Below, piece by piece: positions 36,677 to 44,746 of a stretch of DNA of 64,000 nucleotides. A model generated the notes under the pieces. That model was not told where the DNA came from and searched no databases. It saw nothing but the letters and a program-made list of their open reading frames with translations. How positions within the stretch are numbered: position 1 is the stretch's first letter; the number at the start of each line of letters is the position of its first letter. This stretch comes from Paenirhizobium naphthalenivorans (lineage in GTDB: Bacteria; Pseudomonadota; Alphaproteobacteria; Rhizobiales; Rhizobiaceae), in assembly GCF_007992095.1 (NCBI RefSeq), contig NZ_BJZP01000001.1:1-64000 (forward strand), written 5' to 3'. Position numbers and translations under genes: made by a program.

Positions 36677-37201
36677 TCAGGGGTTGAGTTCTGGCAGACC
36701 GGTGATGTGGGCGATGAAATCGGCGATCGCGTGGGTGTCGTCGAGATCGAAAACCGGTAGGTTCTTGTCCGCAACCGCGTGATCGGCGGCGATTGCGACG
36801 ATGTATGGATCGGAGGGCGCGAGTGGTTCGCGATTTTTCGATTCAAGTCGACGGGCCTCGATCTTTGGCACTGGTTCGCGCTTGTAGCCTTCGATCAGCA
36901 CGAGGTCGCAGGGGGCCAGCCGGGCGAGGATCTCCTTGAAGGTTGGCTCCTCGCGGCCACGCAATTCGTGCATGATCGCGTAGCGGGTGCCCGACACGAT
37001 CGCCACTTCATGCGCGCCGGCGCCGCGGTGGCGATAGCTGTCGGCGCCGACCTTGTCGATGTCGAAATCGTGATGGGCGTGCTTGATGGTCGAGATGCGA
37101 TAGCCGCGCCGGGTGAACTCATCGACAAGCCGTACGGCTAAACCGGTTTTGCCGGAATTCTTCCAGCCGGAAATGCCAAAGATGCGGGGGAATGTGGTCA
37201 T
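36677..37201 (-). CDS. mobB: Molybdopterin-guanine dinucleotide biosynthesis protein B
   Basis: 174 residues. P-loop IFGISGWKNSGKTGLAVRLV, then YRISTIKHAHHDFDIDKVGADSYRHRGAGAHEV and CDLVLIEGYKREPVPKIEARR, the classic MobB pattern. This GTP-binding protein assists MobA in attaching GMP to molybdenum cofactor. Its start overlaps the end of mobA by four bases; it is the last gene of the unit. Confidence 0.94.
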   Translation of the reverse strand: MTTFPRIFGISGWKNSGKTGLAVRLVDEFTRRGYRISTIKHAHHDFDIDKVGADSYRHRGAGAHEVAIVSGTRYAIMHELRGREEPTFKEILARLAPCDLVLIEGYKREPVPKIEARRLESKNREPLAPSDPYIVAIAADHAVADKNLPVFDLDDTHAIADFIAHITGLPELNP

Positions 37202-37827
37202 CGCGACAGGACCTCGATGAAGCGCTCGGCCGTAGCGAGATCTTCCGGAGTGTTGACGTTGAAGAACGGGTCAAGGGTACCAGCCGGTGTGTCGACCAGG
37301 GCAAAGTCGATGGCGATCGCGGGGTGGCGGGCGATGTAGCTTTGCAGGCGGCGATTGTCCGACGAAGCCATCCAGCCTTCCAGATCGTCGGCAAGTGACA
37401 GCGGCCAGAGGGCGATGACCGGATGGATCTGGCCGGCGGACGAGGCAAGGACGATACGCGTGCGGTCGTCGGCTTGGCCTACAAGCCGCAAAACAAGGTC
37501 CGTTGGCAGAAAGGGTGTGTCGGCCGGGACGGTCAGCAGGTGGCCGGGCGCATCCGGCAAGGCCGCCGCATGGCGCAGGCCGGCCAGCACGCCGGCAAGA
37601 GGTCCGGGGCGATCCATATGCAGATCAGGGACAAGCGGAAGGTCGCGCACACCGGCAAAGCCCTCGCAGGCGTTGAGCGCCAGGCTTGACACCTGCGGCC
37701 GCAGCCGTTCCGCGATGCGATCGATCATCGGGCGGCCGGCAAGCAGTGCACTCGCCTTGTCACGCCCCATCCGGCGGGACAGGCCGCCGGCAAGGATAAG
37801 GCCTGGGGGATTGCCGTCGCCGGTCAT
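37198..37827 (-). CDS. mobA: Molybdenum cofactor guanylyltransferase
   Basis: 209 residues. N-terminal nucleotide-binding motif GLILAGGLSRRMGRDKA, followed by DLPLVPDLHMDRPGPLAGVLAGLRHA and LLTVPADTPFLPTDLV (metal-binding Asp). It transfers GMP from GTP to Mo-molybdopterin, giving the MGD cofactor of DMSO-reductase-type enzymes. Overlaps the transporter gene upstream and mobB downstream by four bases each, so translation is coupled. Confidence 0.94.
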   Translation of the reverse strand: MTGDGNPPGLILAGGLSRRMGRDKASALLAGRPMIDRIAERLRPQVSSLALNACEGFAGVRDLPLVPDLHMDRPGPLAGVLAGLRHAAALPDAPGHLLTVPADTPFLPTDLVLRLVGQADDRTRIVLASSAGQIHPVIALWPLSLADDLEGWMASSDNRRLQSYIARHPAIAIDFALVDTPAGTLDPFFNVNTPEDLATAERFIEVLSR

Positions 37828-39044
37828 CTCTCTTCGCTTCTCCAGCTGTCTGTCGGGTCAGAATAACGCAGCAAGAGGAGTGCCGCGAGTGCGAGTACGC
37901 CACAGGTCAGCATGACCAGCAACAGTGGCATGGCGCCTGTCTCGACGCTGAGGATCGCCGAGGCGAAAAGCGAGCTCGCCGCGCCGCCACCCATGGAGAT
38001 CGCGCCGCTGAGGCCGGAGGCCGAGCCGGCAAGATGCGGTCTGACGCTGACGACGCCGGCATTGGCGCTCGGTAGCGTCAGGCCGTTGCCGAAGCCGACG
38101 ATGACCTGCGGACCGAAGAAGGCAAGCGCCGATTTTGCGCCCGCCAGCAGGAGCAGCATCGGAACCAGCGTGCCAAGGATCAGTGCGAGGGTGCCGGCCA
38201 GCATCATGATGAATGTGCCGAAGCGTCGCGCGTAGCGGCCGGACAGGAAGTTCCCCATCATGTAGCCTGCGGCGATGAAGACGAACTGAAGTCCGAGTGT
38301 GCTCGGGTTCATCTCCAGCAGTGTCGCGCCGACGAAGGGCGCTCCGCCGAGAAAGGCGAAGAAGGCGCCGGAGGTAAAGGTGACGACGGCGGAATAACCC
38401 CAGAATTGCGTCGAGGCGAGCAGTCCGGGCCAGGCCCTGAACTGCGCCGAGAAGCTGGCGCTGCGATTGTGGTTGGTCTCGCCAAGGTCGGTCCAGACCA
38501 GGGCCAGAACGACCGCGGCGAGAAGGACGAGCGCTGCGAAATTGGCGCGCCAGCCGAAGGCGTCGCCGAGTACGCCGCCAAGTGTCGGGCCGATCATCGG
38601 CACGATCGTCATGCCCATGGTGACATAGCCGATCATCGAGGCGGCCTGCTCCATCGGTACCATGTCGCGGACGATGGCGCGCGACAGGACGATGCCTGCG
38701 ACGACGGCGGTTTGCACCATGCGGGCGGCGACCAGGGTGTAGATGTCCGTCGCCAGCATGCAGACGAGTGAGGCGACCAGCAGCAGGCAGAGACTGCCCA
38801 ACACGGTCGGGCGGCGACCGAATCGGTCGGACAAGGGGCCTATGACCAACTGGATGAGCGCCGTCATGGCGATATAGCCCGAGATCAGGATCTGGATCGT
38901 GCCGTAAGATACGCCAAAATCCTTGGCCATGCTCGGCAGCGCTGGCAGGAAGATGTTCATCGTCAGCGCCGAGAGACCGGCGATCGCCACCAGCGTGACG
39001 ATATGGGGCGGAGACTGTCGGTCGAGAAAGCGTGCGGTCTTCAA
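37824..39044 (-). CDS. MFS transporter, Bcr/CflA drug-resistance type
   Basis: 406 residues from TTG 39044, chosen because AGGAAAC lies 8 bases upstream and because longer starts overlap the preceding gene. Twelve transmembrane segments are visible. The Bcr/CflA signatures are LTMNIFLPALPSMAKDFGVSYGTIQILISGYIAMTALIQLVIGPLSDRFGRRPTVLG (motif A: GPLSDRFGRRP) and ARMVQTAVVAGIVLSRAIVRDM. It is a proton-coupled exporter of drugs or metabolites. The four-base overlap with mobA ties it to the cofactor operon, though a functional link is unproven. Confidence 0.88.
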   Translation of the reverse strand: MKTARFLDRQSPPHIVTLVAIAGLSALTMNIFLPALPSMAKDFGVSYGTIQILISGYIAMTALIQLVIGPLSDRFGRRPTVLGSLCLLLVASLVCMLATDIYTLVAARMVQTAVVAGIVLSRAIVRDMVPMEQAASMIGYVTMGMTIVPMIGPTLGGVLGDAFGWRANFAALVLLAAVVLALVWTDLGETNHNRSASFSAQFRAWPGLLASTQFWGYSAVVTFTSGAFFAFLGGAPFVGATLLEMNPSTLGLQFVFIAAGYMMGNFLSGRYARRFGTFIMMLAGTLALILGTLVPMLLLLAGAKSALAFFGPQVIVGFGNGLTLPSANAGVVSVRPHLAGSASGLSGAISMGGGAASSLFASAILSVETGAMPLLLVMLTCGVLALAALLLLRYSDPTDSWRSEER

Positions 39045-39087
39045 GCTTTGGTTTCCTGCGTCAGCAACGGTCGCGCGGTTGTCGGTA

Positions 39088-39999
39088 TCATGCCGCCGTC
39101 TCCGACGACGGGACCTGTCTGCTGGCCATCTCCGAGCGACGCTTGTTCTCTCGATAGAAGGCATAAAGACCCGAGCCGATGACGATCACCGTGCCTGTCG
39201 CCATCCACATGTCCGGAACCTCGCCGAAGAAGATCATGCCAAGCGTTACGGCCCAGAGCAGGCTGGTGTAGCGGAACGGGGCGATGAAGGAGATCTCGCC
39301 GGTGCGCATGGCCATGATGATCGCCAGATAGCCGATGGAGATCAGGCAAGAGGCAAGCAGCAGAATACCCCAAGTCGACACGCTCATTGGCTGCCAGCCG
39401 CCGAGCGGCCCGATCAGACAGCCACCGACGATAGTGATCCCAACCGCGGTGCTAAGCGTGACGGTAAGGGAGGAGATGCCAGGATCGATCCTCTTGGTAA
39501 CGAGGTCGCGGGCGGCGGCAAAGAGAACGCTCAGCGACACGTAGAGCGAGGCCATGGTGAAGCCTTCCGGGCCGGGCCTGATGATGATCAGGACGCCGAG
39601 GAAGCCGATGCCTATGGCCATCCAGCGCCGCCAGCCGACGGGCTCACCGAGGAAGAGCGCCGCCCCGAGCGTCACCGCCAGCGGCAGGGACTGGAGGATC
39701 GAGGAGATATTGGCGAGCGGCATGACGCCCAGCGCGTTCAGGAAGGTCACTGCGGCCAGAGTTTCGAACAGCATGCGCAGCAGCACCGTGGGTTGCGTCA
39801 GCATGCGGATGTGGCCGATAGCACCCATATGGCGAGCCACCCCATAGACCAGGATCGTGGTGATCGCGCCGCGCACGAACATCAACTGGCCGACATTCAT
39901 CAGCGGGGTTACCCCCTTGGTAAGTGCATCGTTGAACGTGAAGCCTGCCATCGCGAGCGCCATCAGCAGCGCTCCCGTCGTATTCTTGGACAATGCCAT
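39088..39999 (-). CDS. EamA-family DMT transporter
   Basis: 303 residues with ten transmembrane helices in two EamA repeats: the first begins GALLMALAMAGFTFNDALTKG and includes EPVGWRRWMAIGIGFLGVLIII; the second contains RYTSLLWAVTLGMIFFGEVPDMWMATGTVIVIGSGLYAFYREN. It is an inner-membrane metabolite or drug exporter of unknown substrate. The MFS gene follows after 43 bases on the same strand, so the two are probably in one transcript that continues into mobA-mobB. Confidence 0.88.
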   Translation of the reverse strand: MALSKNTTGALLMALAMAGFTFNDALTKGVTPLMNVGQLMFVRGAITTILVYGVARHMGAIGHIRMLTQPTVLLRMLFETLAAVTFLNALGVMPLANISSILQSLPLAVTLGAALFLGEPVGWRRWMAIGIGFLGVLIIIRPGPEGFTMASLYVSLSVLFAAARDLVTKRIDPGISSLTVTLSTAVGITIVGGCLIGPLGGWQPMSVSTWGILLLASCLISIGYLAIIMAMRTGEISFIAPFRYTSLLWAVTLGMIFFGEVPDMWMATGTVIVIGSGLYAFYRENKRRSEMASRQVPSSETAA

Positions 40000-40146
40000 G
40001 CGCGGTGTTCCTGGACTCTGGGAGACCTGTTCTAACGGAAGCGGTGAGCGAGCGGTATCGCCTTTGTTGGCCGATGAACGGGCGGTCGCAAAAGCAATGT
40101 GCGACGTGTTTGGGGACTGTTGGGGTAGGGTGGGACGGACGACGAT

Positions 40147-41196
40147 TTAGCCCCCGGTGACGCTCATGTGGCGGGCGACGGCCGGGCGGCGGTGATTCCG
40201 GTCTATGATGAAATCATGCCCCTTCGGCTTGCGTCCTATGGCCTCGTCGATCGCTGCCGAGACAAAGGCGTCGTCGTCGGAGGCACGCAGGGCCATGCGC
40301 AGATCGGCCGCGTCGTCTTGACCTAGGCACATGTAAAGCGTTCCGGTACAGGTAAGCCGCACGCGGTTGCAGCTTTCGCAGAAATTATGCGTCATCGGTG
40401 TGATCAGACCGAGCTTGCCGCCGGTTTCCTTCACCGCGACATAGCGCGCCGGGCCGCCTGTCGAGAGTGGCAGGTCGGTGAGGGTGAAGTCTTCCTCGAG
40501 ACGTTGCCGCACCAAGGAGAGTGGCAGATACTGGTCGGTGCGGTCCTCACCGGTCTCGCCCATCGGCATGGTCTCGATCAGCGTCAGGTCCATGTCATTT
40601 GCATGGGCATAGCGCATCATCTCGGGGATTTCGTCCTCGTTGAAGCCCTTGAGCGCCACAGCATTGAGCTTGACACGGATCCCGGCGGCCTGGGCGGCGC
40701 GTATGCCCTCCATCACCTTGTCGAATTCGCCCCAGCGGGTGATGGTACGAAATTTTTCCGAGTCGAGCGTGTCGAGCGAGACGTTGATGCGGCGGACGCC
40801 GCAGCCGGCGAGCTCGGCGGCAAAACGCGCCAACTGCGAACCATTGGTGGTCAGTGTCAGTTCTTCAAGCGCGCCGCTGTCGAGATGGCGCGACAGACTA
40901 CGGACAAGGAACATGATGTTCTTGCGGACCAGCGGCTCGCCGCCCGTCAGCCTGAGCTTCTTCACGCCTTTGGTGATGAAGGCGGAACAGAGCCGGTCTA
41001 GCTCCTCCAGCGTCAGTAGATCCTTCTTCGGCAGGAAGGTCATGTTCTCCGCCATGCAATAGGTGCAACGGAAATCGCAGCGGTCGGTGACTGACACGCG
41101 CAAATAGGTGACCGCCCGTCCAAACGGGTCGATCATCGGTGCGTCGCTCGACTGAAGTGCAGTGGCGTCCTGCCACGGCCCGGCGCTGAAATTCAC
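40147..41196 (-). CDS. moaA: GTP 3',8-cyclase
   Basis: 349 residues. A radical-SAM enzyme that starts molybdopterin synthesis by converting GTP to 3',8-cyclo-GTP. Motifs: the radical-SAM cluster [13 protein letters not shown] (Cx3Cx2C), [14 protein letters not shown], the second iron-sulfur cluster [20 protein letters not shown], and the conserved C-terminal Gly-Gly (MSVTGG) required for activity. On the same strand as mobA/mobB but separated by two transporter genes. Confidence 0.96.
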   Translation of the reverse strand: MNFSAGPWQDATALQSSDAPMIDPFGRAVTYLRVSVTDRCDFRCTYCMAENMTFLPKKDLLTLEELDRLCSAFITKGVKKLRLTGGEPLVRKNIMFLVRSLSRHLDSGALEELTLTTNGSQLARFAAELAGCGVRRINVSLDTLDSEKFRTITRWGEFDKVMEGIRAAQAAGIRVKLNAVALKGFNEDEIPEMMRYAHANDMDLTLIETMPMGETGEDRTDQYLPLSLVRQRLEEDFTLTDLPLSTGGPARYVAVKETGGKLGLITPMTHNFCESCNRVRLTCTGTLYMCLGQDDAADLRMALRASDDDAFVSAAIDEAIGRKPKGHDFIIDRNHRRPAVARHMSVTGG

Positions 41197-41343
41197 GGTA
41201 AGACCTCTCGTTGTTCAGCTAAGATGGTCAGCAGGGCGCGCCGCGTCAAGCAAATGGGTGCGCGCGTCGCTGGCAAAATGTCTTGCGCCGCACAATAGGT
41301 GGGCATAGTGCTCGAGGATCAGACAAAATTGACGGATGCGAAA

Positions 41344-41697
41344 ATGAGCGAATTCTGGCCGACCGAACTCAAGGTGTCGAAGGACCGGCGCACATTGTCG
41401 GTGACCTTCAACGACGGCGTGATTGCCGCGCTGCCGGCCGAGATGCTCCGGGTCCTGTCACCCTCGGCGGAAGTGCAGGGCCATGGCCCGGGCCAAAAGG
41501 TGACCGTGCCGGGCAAGCGGCAGGTGGCGATTTCCGCCGTGACGCCGACCGGGAACTATGCCGTGCGAATCGCGTTCGACGACGGCCATGACAGCGGCAT
41601 CTTCACCTGGAGCTATCTGCGCGAACTGGGCGAGGCCGGGGAGAGCAAGTTTGCCGATTACGAGCGGGAACTGGCGGACAAGGGACTGAGCCGGTAG
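41344..41697 (+). CDS. DUF971 (gamma-butyrobetaine hydroxylase-like N-terminal) protein
   Basis: 117 residues from ATG 41344 (MSEFWPTELKVSKDRRTLSVTFNDG), the usual start in this family; GTG 41299 would add 15 residues of doubtful character. The domain continues through LPAEMLRVLSPSAEVQGHGPGQKVT, AVTPTGNYAVRIAFDDGHDSGIFTWSYLRELGE. The domain occurs alone or fused to Mrp-type iron-sulfur carriers and in gamma-butyrobetaine hydroxylase. Stand-alone versions are tentatively linked with iron-sulfur cluster metabolism, which would fit its place beside moaA, but no function is proven. Confidence 0.88.
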   Translation: MSEFWPTELKVSKDRRTLSVTFNDGVIAALPAEMLRVLSPSAEVQGHGPGQKVTVPGKRQVAISAVTPTGNYAVRIAFDDGHDSGIFTWSYLRELGEAGESKFADYERELADKGLSR

Positions 41698-41722
41698 GCC
41701 CGGTCTTGCCGGCGGGTTGGGT

Positions 41723-42190
41723 TCAGCTCTCTGTCTCTTCCTCGCTCAGTAGCCGGGTGATCAGTTTTTCCATGGTGCCGGCCATCAACAGGCAGTCTTC
41801 GATCGGTGTCGCCGATAGGGTCCGCTCGATCAGATCCGTCTGGATCGCCATGGCGCGGGCCGTCAGTTCGCGGCCGTTCTCAGTGAGGAACAGGCGCAGG
41901 ATGCGTTTGTCCCGGGCGTCGGCGCGGCGTTCGATCAGTCCGCGCTTCTCCATCTGGGGCAGCAGCATGCTCATGTTGGAGCGCCCGACCAGCAGTTTGC
42001 GGGCCAACTCCTGCTGCGAGATGGCCTCGAAGCGGTAGAGATTGACCAGAATATCGAGGTGTGGCGGCTTGAGGTCGAGCGGTGCAAGCGCCCGCGTCAA
42101 CGCCTGTTGCATGAGTTGGCAGGCGCGACCGACACTGACCCAGCTCTTGAAACGCGGGTGGTCCCAGGGCAGGGCTTGATTTTTGTTCAT
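41723..42190 (-). CDS. MarR family transcriptional regulator
   Basis: 155 residues with the MarR winged-helix core: LDILVNLYRFEAISQQELARKLLVGRSNMSMLLPQMEKRGLIERRADARDKRILRLFLTENG, flanked by dimerisation helices. It probably represses itself and the divergent hydrolase gene through the palindrome at 42204-42219 in the 47-base spacer. The ligand is unknown, perhaps the substrate of the hydrolase. Confidence 0.9.
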   Translation of the reverse strand: MNKNQALPWDHPRFKSWVSVGRACQLMQQALTRALAPLDLKPPHLDILVNLYRFEAISQQELARKLLVGRSNMSMLLPQMEKRGLIERRADARDKRILRLFLTENGRELTARAMAIQTDLIERTLSATPIEDCLLMAGTMEKLITRLLSEEETES

Positions 42191-42203
42191 TGCTGTACTT
42201 TAT

Positions 42204-42219
42204 TGTTCATCGTTGAACA
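42204..42219. promoter_or_regulatory. Palindromic operator between MarR and hydrolase genes
   Basis: TGTTCA-TCGT-TGAACA is a perfect 6-4-6 inverted repeat centred in the divergent spacer, 14 bases from the MarR start codon and 18 from the hydrolase start. Size and position fit a MarR-dimer operator controlling both genes. Confidence 0.6.
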
Positions 42220-42237
42220 TTTATGGGGAATCCGACT

Positions 42238-43176
42238 ATGCCATCCTTTGCTGATAAGGTCACCCGATTCGGTTTCTCCCGCCTCGGGCGAATCTCGCCG
42301 GAGCTTGCAAGCCAGCTCGCGCTCACCCTGTTCTGCCGCACGCCGGCGAAGCGGCCGAAAGTGGCCAAGGCGAAAGCCACTTTCGCTGAAGGCGCTCGGA
42401 AACTCGCGCAGGCCGAGAAAATCCTCGTGCAAGGTCCGGAGATGACTATCGGTGTCCAGCGCATCGCGGCATCGGGCTGCTCTGCGCCACGGGTGCTGGT
42501 GATTCATGGCTGGGGGTCGCGTGCCGAATATCTTGCAGATATGGCCCTGGGATTGCGCGACGCGGGCGCCGAGGTGTTTGTTGTCGATCTTCCCGGCCAC
42601 GGCCGGTCGTCCGGCCGTCGCCTTGACATGCGCATGGCGGCCGAAGCTATGGCCACGGTGCAGGAACGTTTCGGGCCGTTTGATGCGGCCGTCGGACACT
42701 CTTTCGGTGGCGCGGCGCTGATGACGGCTGCTGGAGGCAGTTTTCCCGGTATCCCCGCGCTTTACGCCGGGCGGCTTGCGGTGATCGGATCGCCGTCGCG
42801 CATTGAAGACGTGTTCGACGGTTTCTCCTGGATGGTCGGCCTGACCAAGGCCACGCAGCGGGCGCTGGTCGACAGGACGCAACGGCTGGTTGGCTGTGGT
42901 GTGGATGCGCTGGATTGCGTGCCGATTGCGCTTCGGCTTGGCAAGCCGTTGCTGGTCGTCCATGCCGAGGATGACAAGGAGGTCAGCGCCGCCCAAGCCA
43001 AACGTTATGTCGGAGTTTCCGATCTTGTCCGCCACTACTGGGCGAATGGGCAGGGACATCGCCGGATTGTCAGCGCGCCGGGCGTCATTTCCGAGGTTTC
43101 GGCCTTTCTGCTTTCTGATCATCTGGCTGTTGGTCTCGGCAATCCCTTGCCACTGCGCGCGGCGTCATCATACTGA
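42238..43176 (+). CDS. Alpha/beta hydrolase
   Basis: 312 residues from ATG 42238, preceded by GGGGA; the alternative ATG 42223 lies almost on the operator. Fold landmarks: VLVIHGWGSRAEYLADMALGLRDAGAEVFVVDLPGHGRSSG (oxyanion HGW and the strand-4 loop), the nucleophile elbow VGHSFGGAAL, acid residue in LLVVHAEDDKEV and a His in NGQGHRRIV. It is an active-looking esterase/lipase-type enzyme. Control by the adjacent MarR protein is likely. Substrate unknown. Confidence 0.85.
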   Translation: MPSFADKVTRFGFSRLGRISPELASQLALTLFCRTPAKRPKVAKAKATFAEGARKLAQAEKILVQGPEMTIGVQRIAASGCSAPRVLVIHGWGSRAEYLADMALGLRDAGAEVFVVDLPGHGRSSGRRLDMRMAAEAMATVQERFGPFDAAVGHSFGGAALMTAAGGSFPGIPALYAGRLAVIGSPSRIEDVFDGFSWMVGLTKATQRALVDRTQRLVGCGVDALDCVPIALRLGKPLLVVHAEDDKEVSAAQAKRYVGVSDLVRHYWANGQGHRRIVSAPGVISEVSAFLLSDHLAVGLGNPLPLRAASSY

Positions 43177-43226
43177 TAAGGTCCGTTCGTATCTGGGGCA
43201 TTGTCAATGAGCCGGAAAGAGAGACC

Positions 43227-43835
43227 ATGACGATCATCCGCACAGTCGAAGCCCTGAGGGAAATCTATCAGGGCGTGAGCGAGGCTTCGCTGGTCAAGGT
43301 GACGGACAGGCTGACGCTGGAATACCGTCGGATGATCGAGGCGTCGCCCTTCTTGGCGCTGGCGACCGTCGGGCCGGAAGGGCTCGACTGCTCGCCGCGC
43401 GGTGATCGTGGCGCGGTCGTACGGGTAGAGGATGAAAAGACGGTCGCCATCCCGGACTGGCGCGGCAACAATCGGATCGATTCGCTTCTGAACATCGTGC
43501 GTGATCCGCGTGTGGCGTTGATGTTCCTCATTCCGGGCTCGAACACGGTGATGCGAATCAATGGCCGGGCCGTCGTTTCGGCCGATCCCGCTCGGCTCTC
43601 CAGCTTTGAGATGGACGGAAGACATCCGCGCACCGTCGTGTTGGTGACCCTCGACGAGGTCTATTTCCAGTGCGCCCGCGCGATTATGCGGGCGGGGTTG
43701 TGGCAACCGGAGAACTTTGTCGACCCGAAGGACCTGCCATCGCCGGGTGACCTGTTGCAGGCCGCAAAGGCCGATTTCGACAAGGAAAGCTATGACCGCA
43801 CGTGGCCTGAGCGGGCCGCGAACACCATGTGGTGA
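43227..43835 (+). CDS. FMN-dependent PPOX-type flavoprotein (pyridoxamine-phosphate-oxidase-like)
   Basis: 202 residues. The split-barrel pattern is clear: PFLALATVGPEGLDCSPRGDRGAVVRVEDEKTVAIPDWRGNNRIDSLLNIVRDPRVALMFLIPGSNTVMRINGRAVV, ending with VYFQCARAIMRAGLW. It belongs to the MSMEG_1061-like group of PPOX flavoproteins, whose reactions are mostly unknown. AAAGAGAG precedes ATG 43227. Confidence 0.85.
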   Translation: MTIIRTVEALREIYQGVSEASLVKVTDRLTLEYRRMIEASPFLALATVGPEGLDCSPRGDRGAVVRVEDEKTVAIPDWRGNNRIDSLLNIVRDPRVALMFLIPGSNTVMRINGRAVVSADPARLSSFEMDGRHPRTVVLVTLDEVYFQCARAIMRAGLWQPENFVDPKDLPSPGDLLQAAKADFDKESYDRTWPERAANTMW

Positions 43836-43930
43836 AGCTGTCGCGCGGTAGTCTCCACCTGACGCATTGTCGTGCAAGCCGCATCATGCGAACCTTGCCG
43901 TTGCAAAGGGGCTTTGGGCGGGAGCGCGGC

Positions 43931-44731
43931 ATGGAAAAATCTGGATATTTCGCGGCGGTGGTCGCTGCCTGTCAAATGTTCGCTCCTGGGCCGGCCCAAT
44001 CTGTCGAACTGAGCCTCTCCGACAAGCTCGGATTACTCGTCGCCGCTTATCCGGAAACAATCAGCGGCGTCGAGGACGGTCGCTTGATGTTTCGTGATGG
44101 TAGCGCTCCATTGCTGATCGACGACGGTAAGGCGAAGGACCACTTTGCCAAGCTCGCGCAGGGCGATGTCGAAGACAGCCTCTCTCAGGACTATCCGCTC
44201 GGACCCTGTGAAATGAAGCCGGATGTCAATTTCGATCCAGGACGCATTCGCAGCGATTCATTGATGATGCGGCTTTACGGGGCGTCGGCACGTGAAGTGG
44301 AGCGGTCGCTCGTCAGGGTCGCATGGTTTGGCAAAAGCGTGCGGCTGACGAAGAGACAGGGCGCGGCGGCAGCCCTTGAAAAGGTTCGCGACGAACTTGC
44401 GGCAAAGCCTGCCCTGAAGAAATACCTGTCCCCCTCTGCCGGCACTTTCAACTGGCGCAAGGTGGCGAACGCCCCCAACATGTCGGTGCACAGTTTTGGC
44501 GCGGCGATCGACATCAATACGAAATATGCCGACTACTGGATCTGGTCGGGTGGCAAGCCGGGCAATGTTCCCAATTATGCGAACAAGTATCCGATGGAGA
44601 TCATCGACGTTTTCGAGCGCCACGGGTTTGTCTGGGGCGGCCGCTGGTATCACTATGACACCATGCACTTCGAGTATCGGCCCGAGCTGATTGCCATCGC
44701 CAAGGCCAGCGGTACCTCCGCTTGTCCTTGA
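43931..44731 (+). CDS. M15-family D-Ala-D-Ala/L-Ala-D-Glu-type peptidase, secreted
   Basis: 266 residues from ATG 43931 (GGGAGCG precedes it); the N-terminus MEKSGYFAAVVAACQMFAPGPAQS is signal-like. The C-terminal half holds the M15C zinc site: APNMSVHSFGAAIDINTKYADYW (HxxxxxxD) and GRWYHYDTMHFEYRPELIA (final His). It should cleave peptidoglycan cross-links or stem peptides in the periplasm. The N-terminal 100 residues have no recognised domain. A short inverted repeat (44737-44756) sits at the junction with the convergent gene. Confidence 0.83.
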   Translation: MEKSGYFAAVVAACQMFAPGPAQSVELSLSDKLGLLVAAYPETISGVEDGRLMFRDGSAPLLIDDGKAKDHFAKLAQGDVEDSLSQDYPLGPCEMKPDVNFDPGRIRSDSLMMRLYGASAREVERSLVRVAWFGKSVRLTKRQGAAAALEKVRDELAAKPALKKYLSPSAGTFNWRKVANAPNMSVHSFGAAIDINTKYADYWIWSGGKPGNVPNYANKYPMEIIDVFERHGFVWGGRWYHYDTMHFEYRPELIAIAKASGTSACP

Positions 44732-44746
44732 AGCTTCAGGCGAGGG

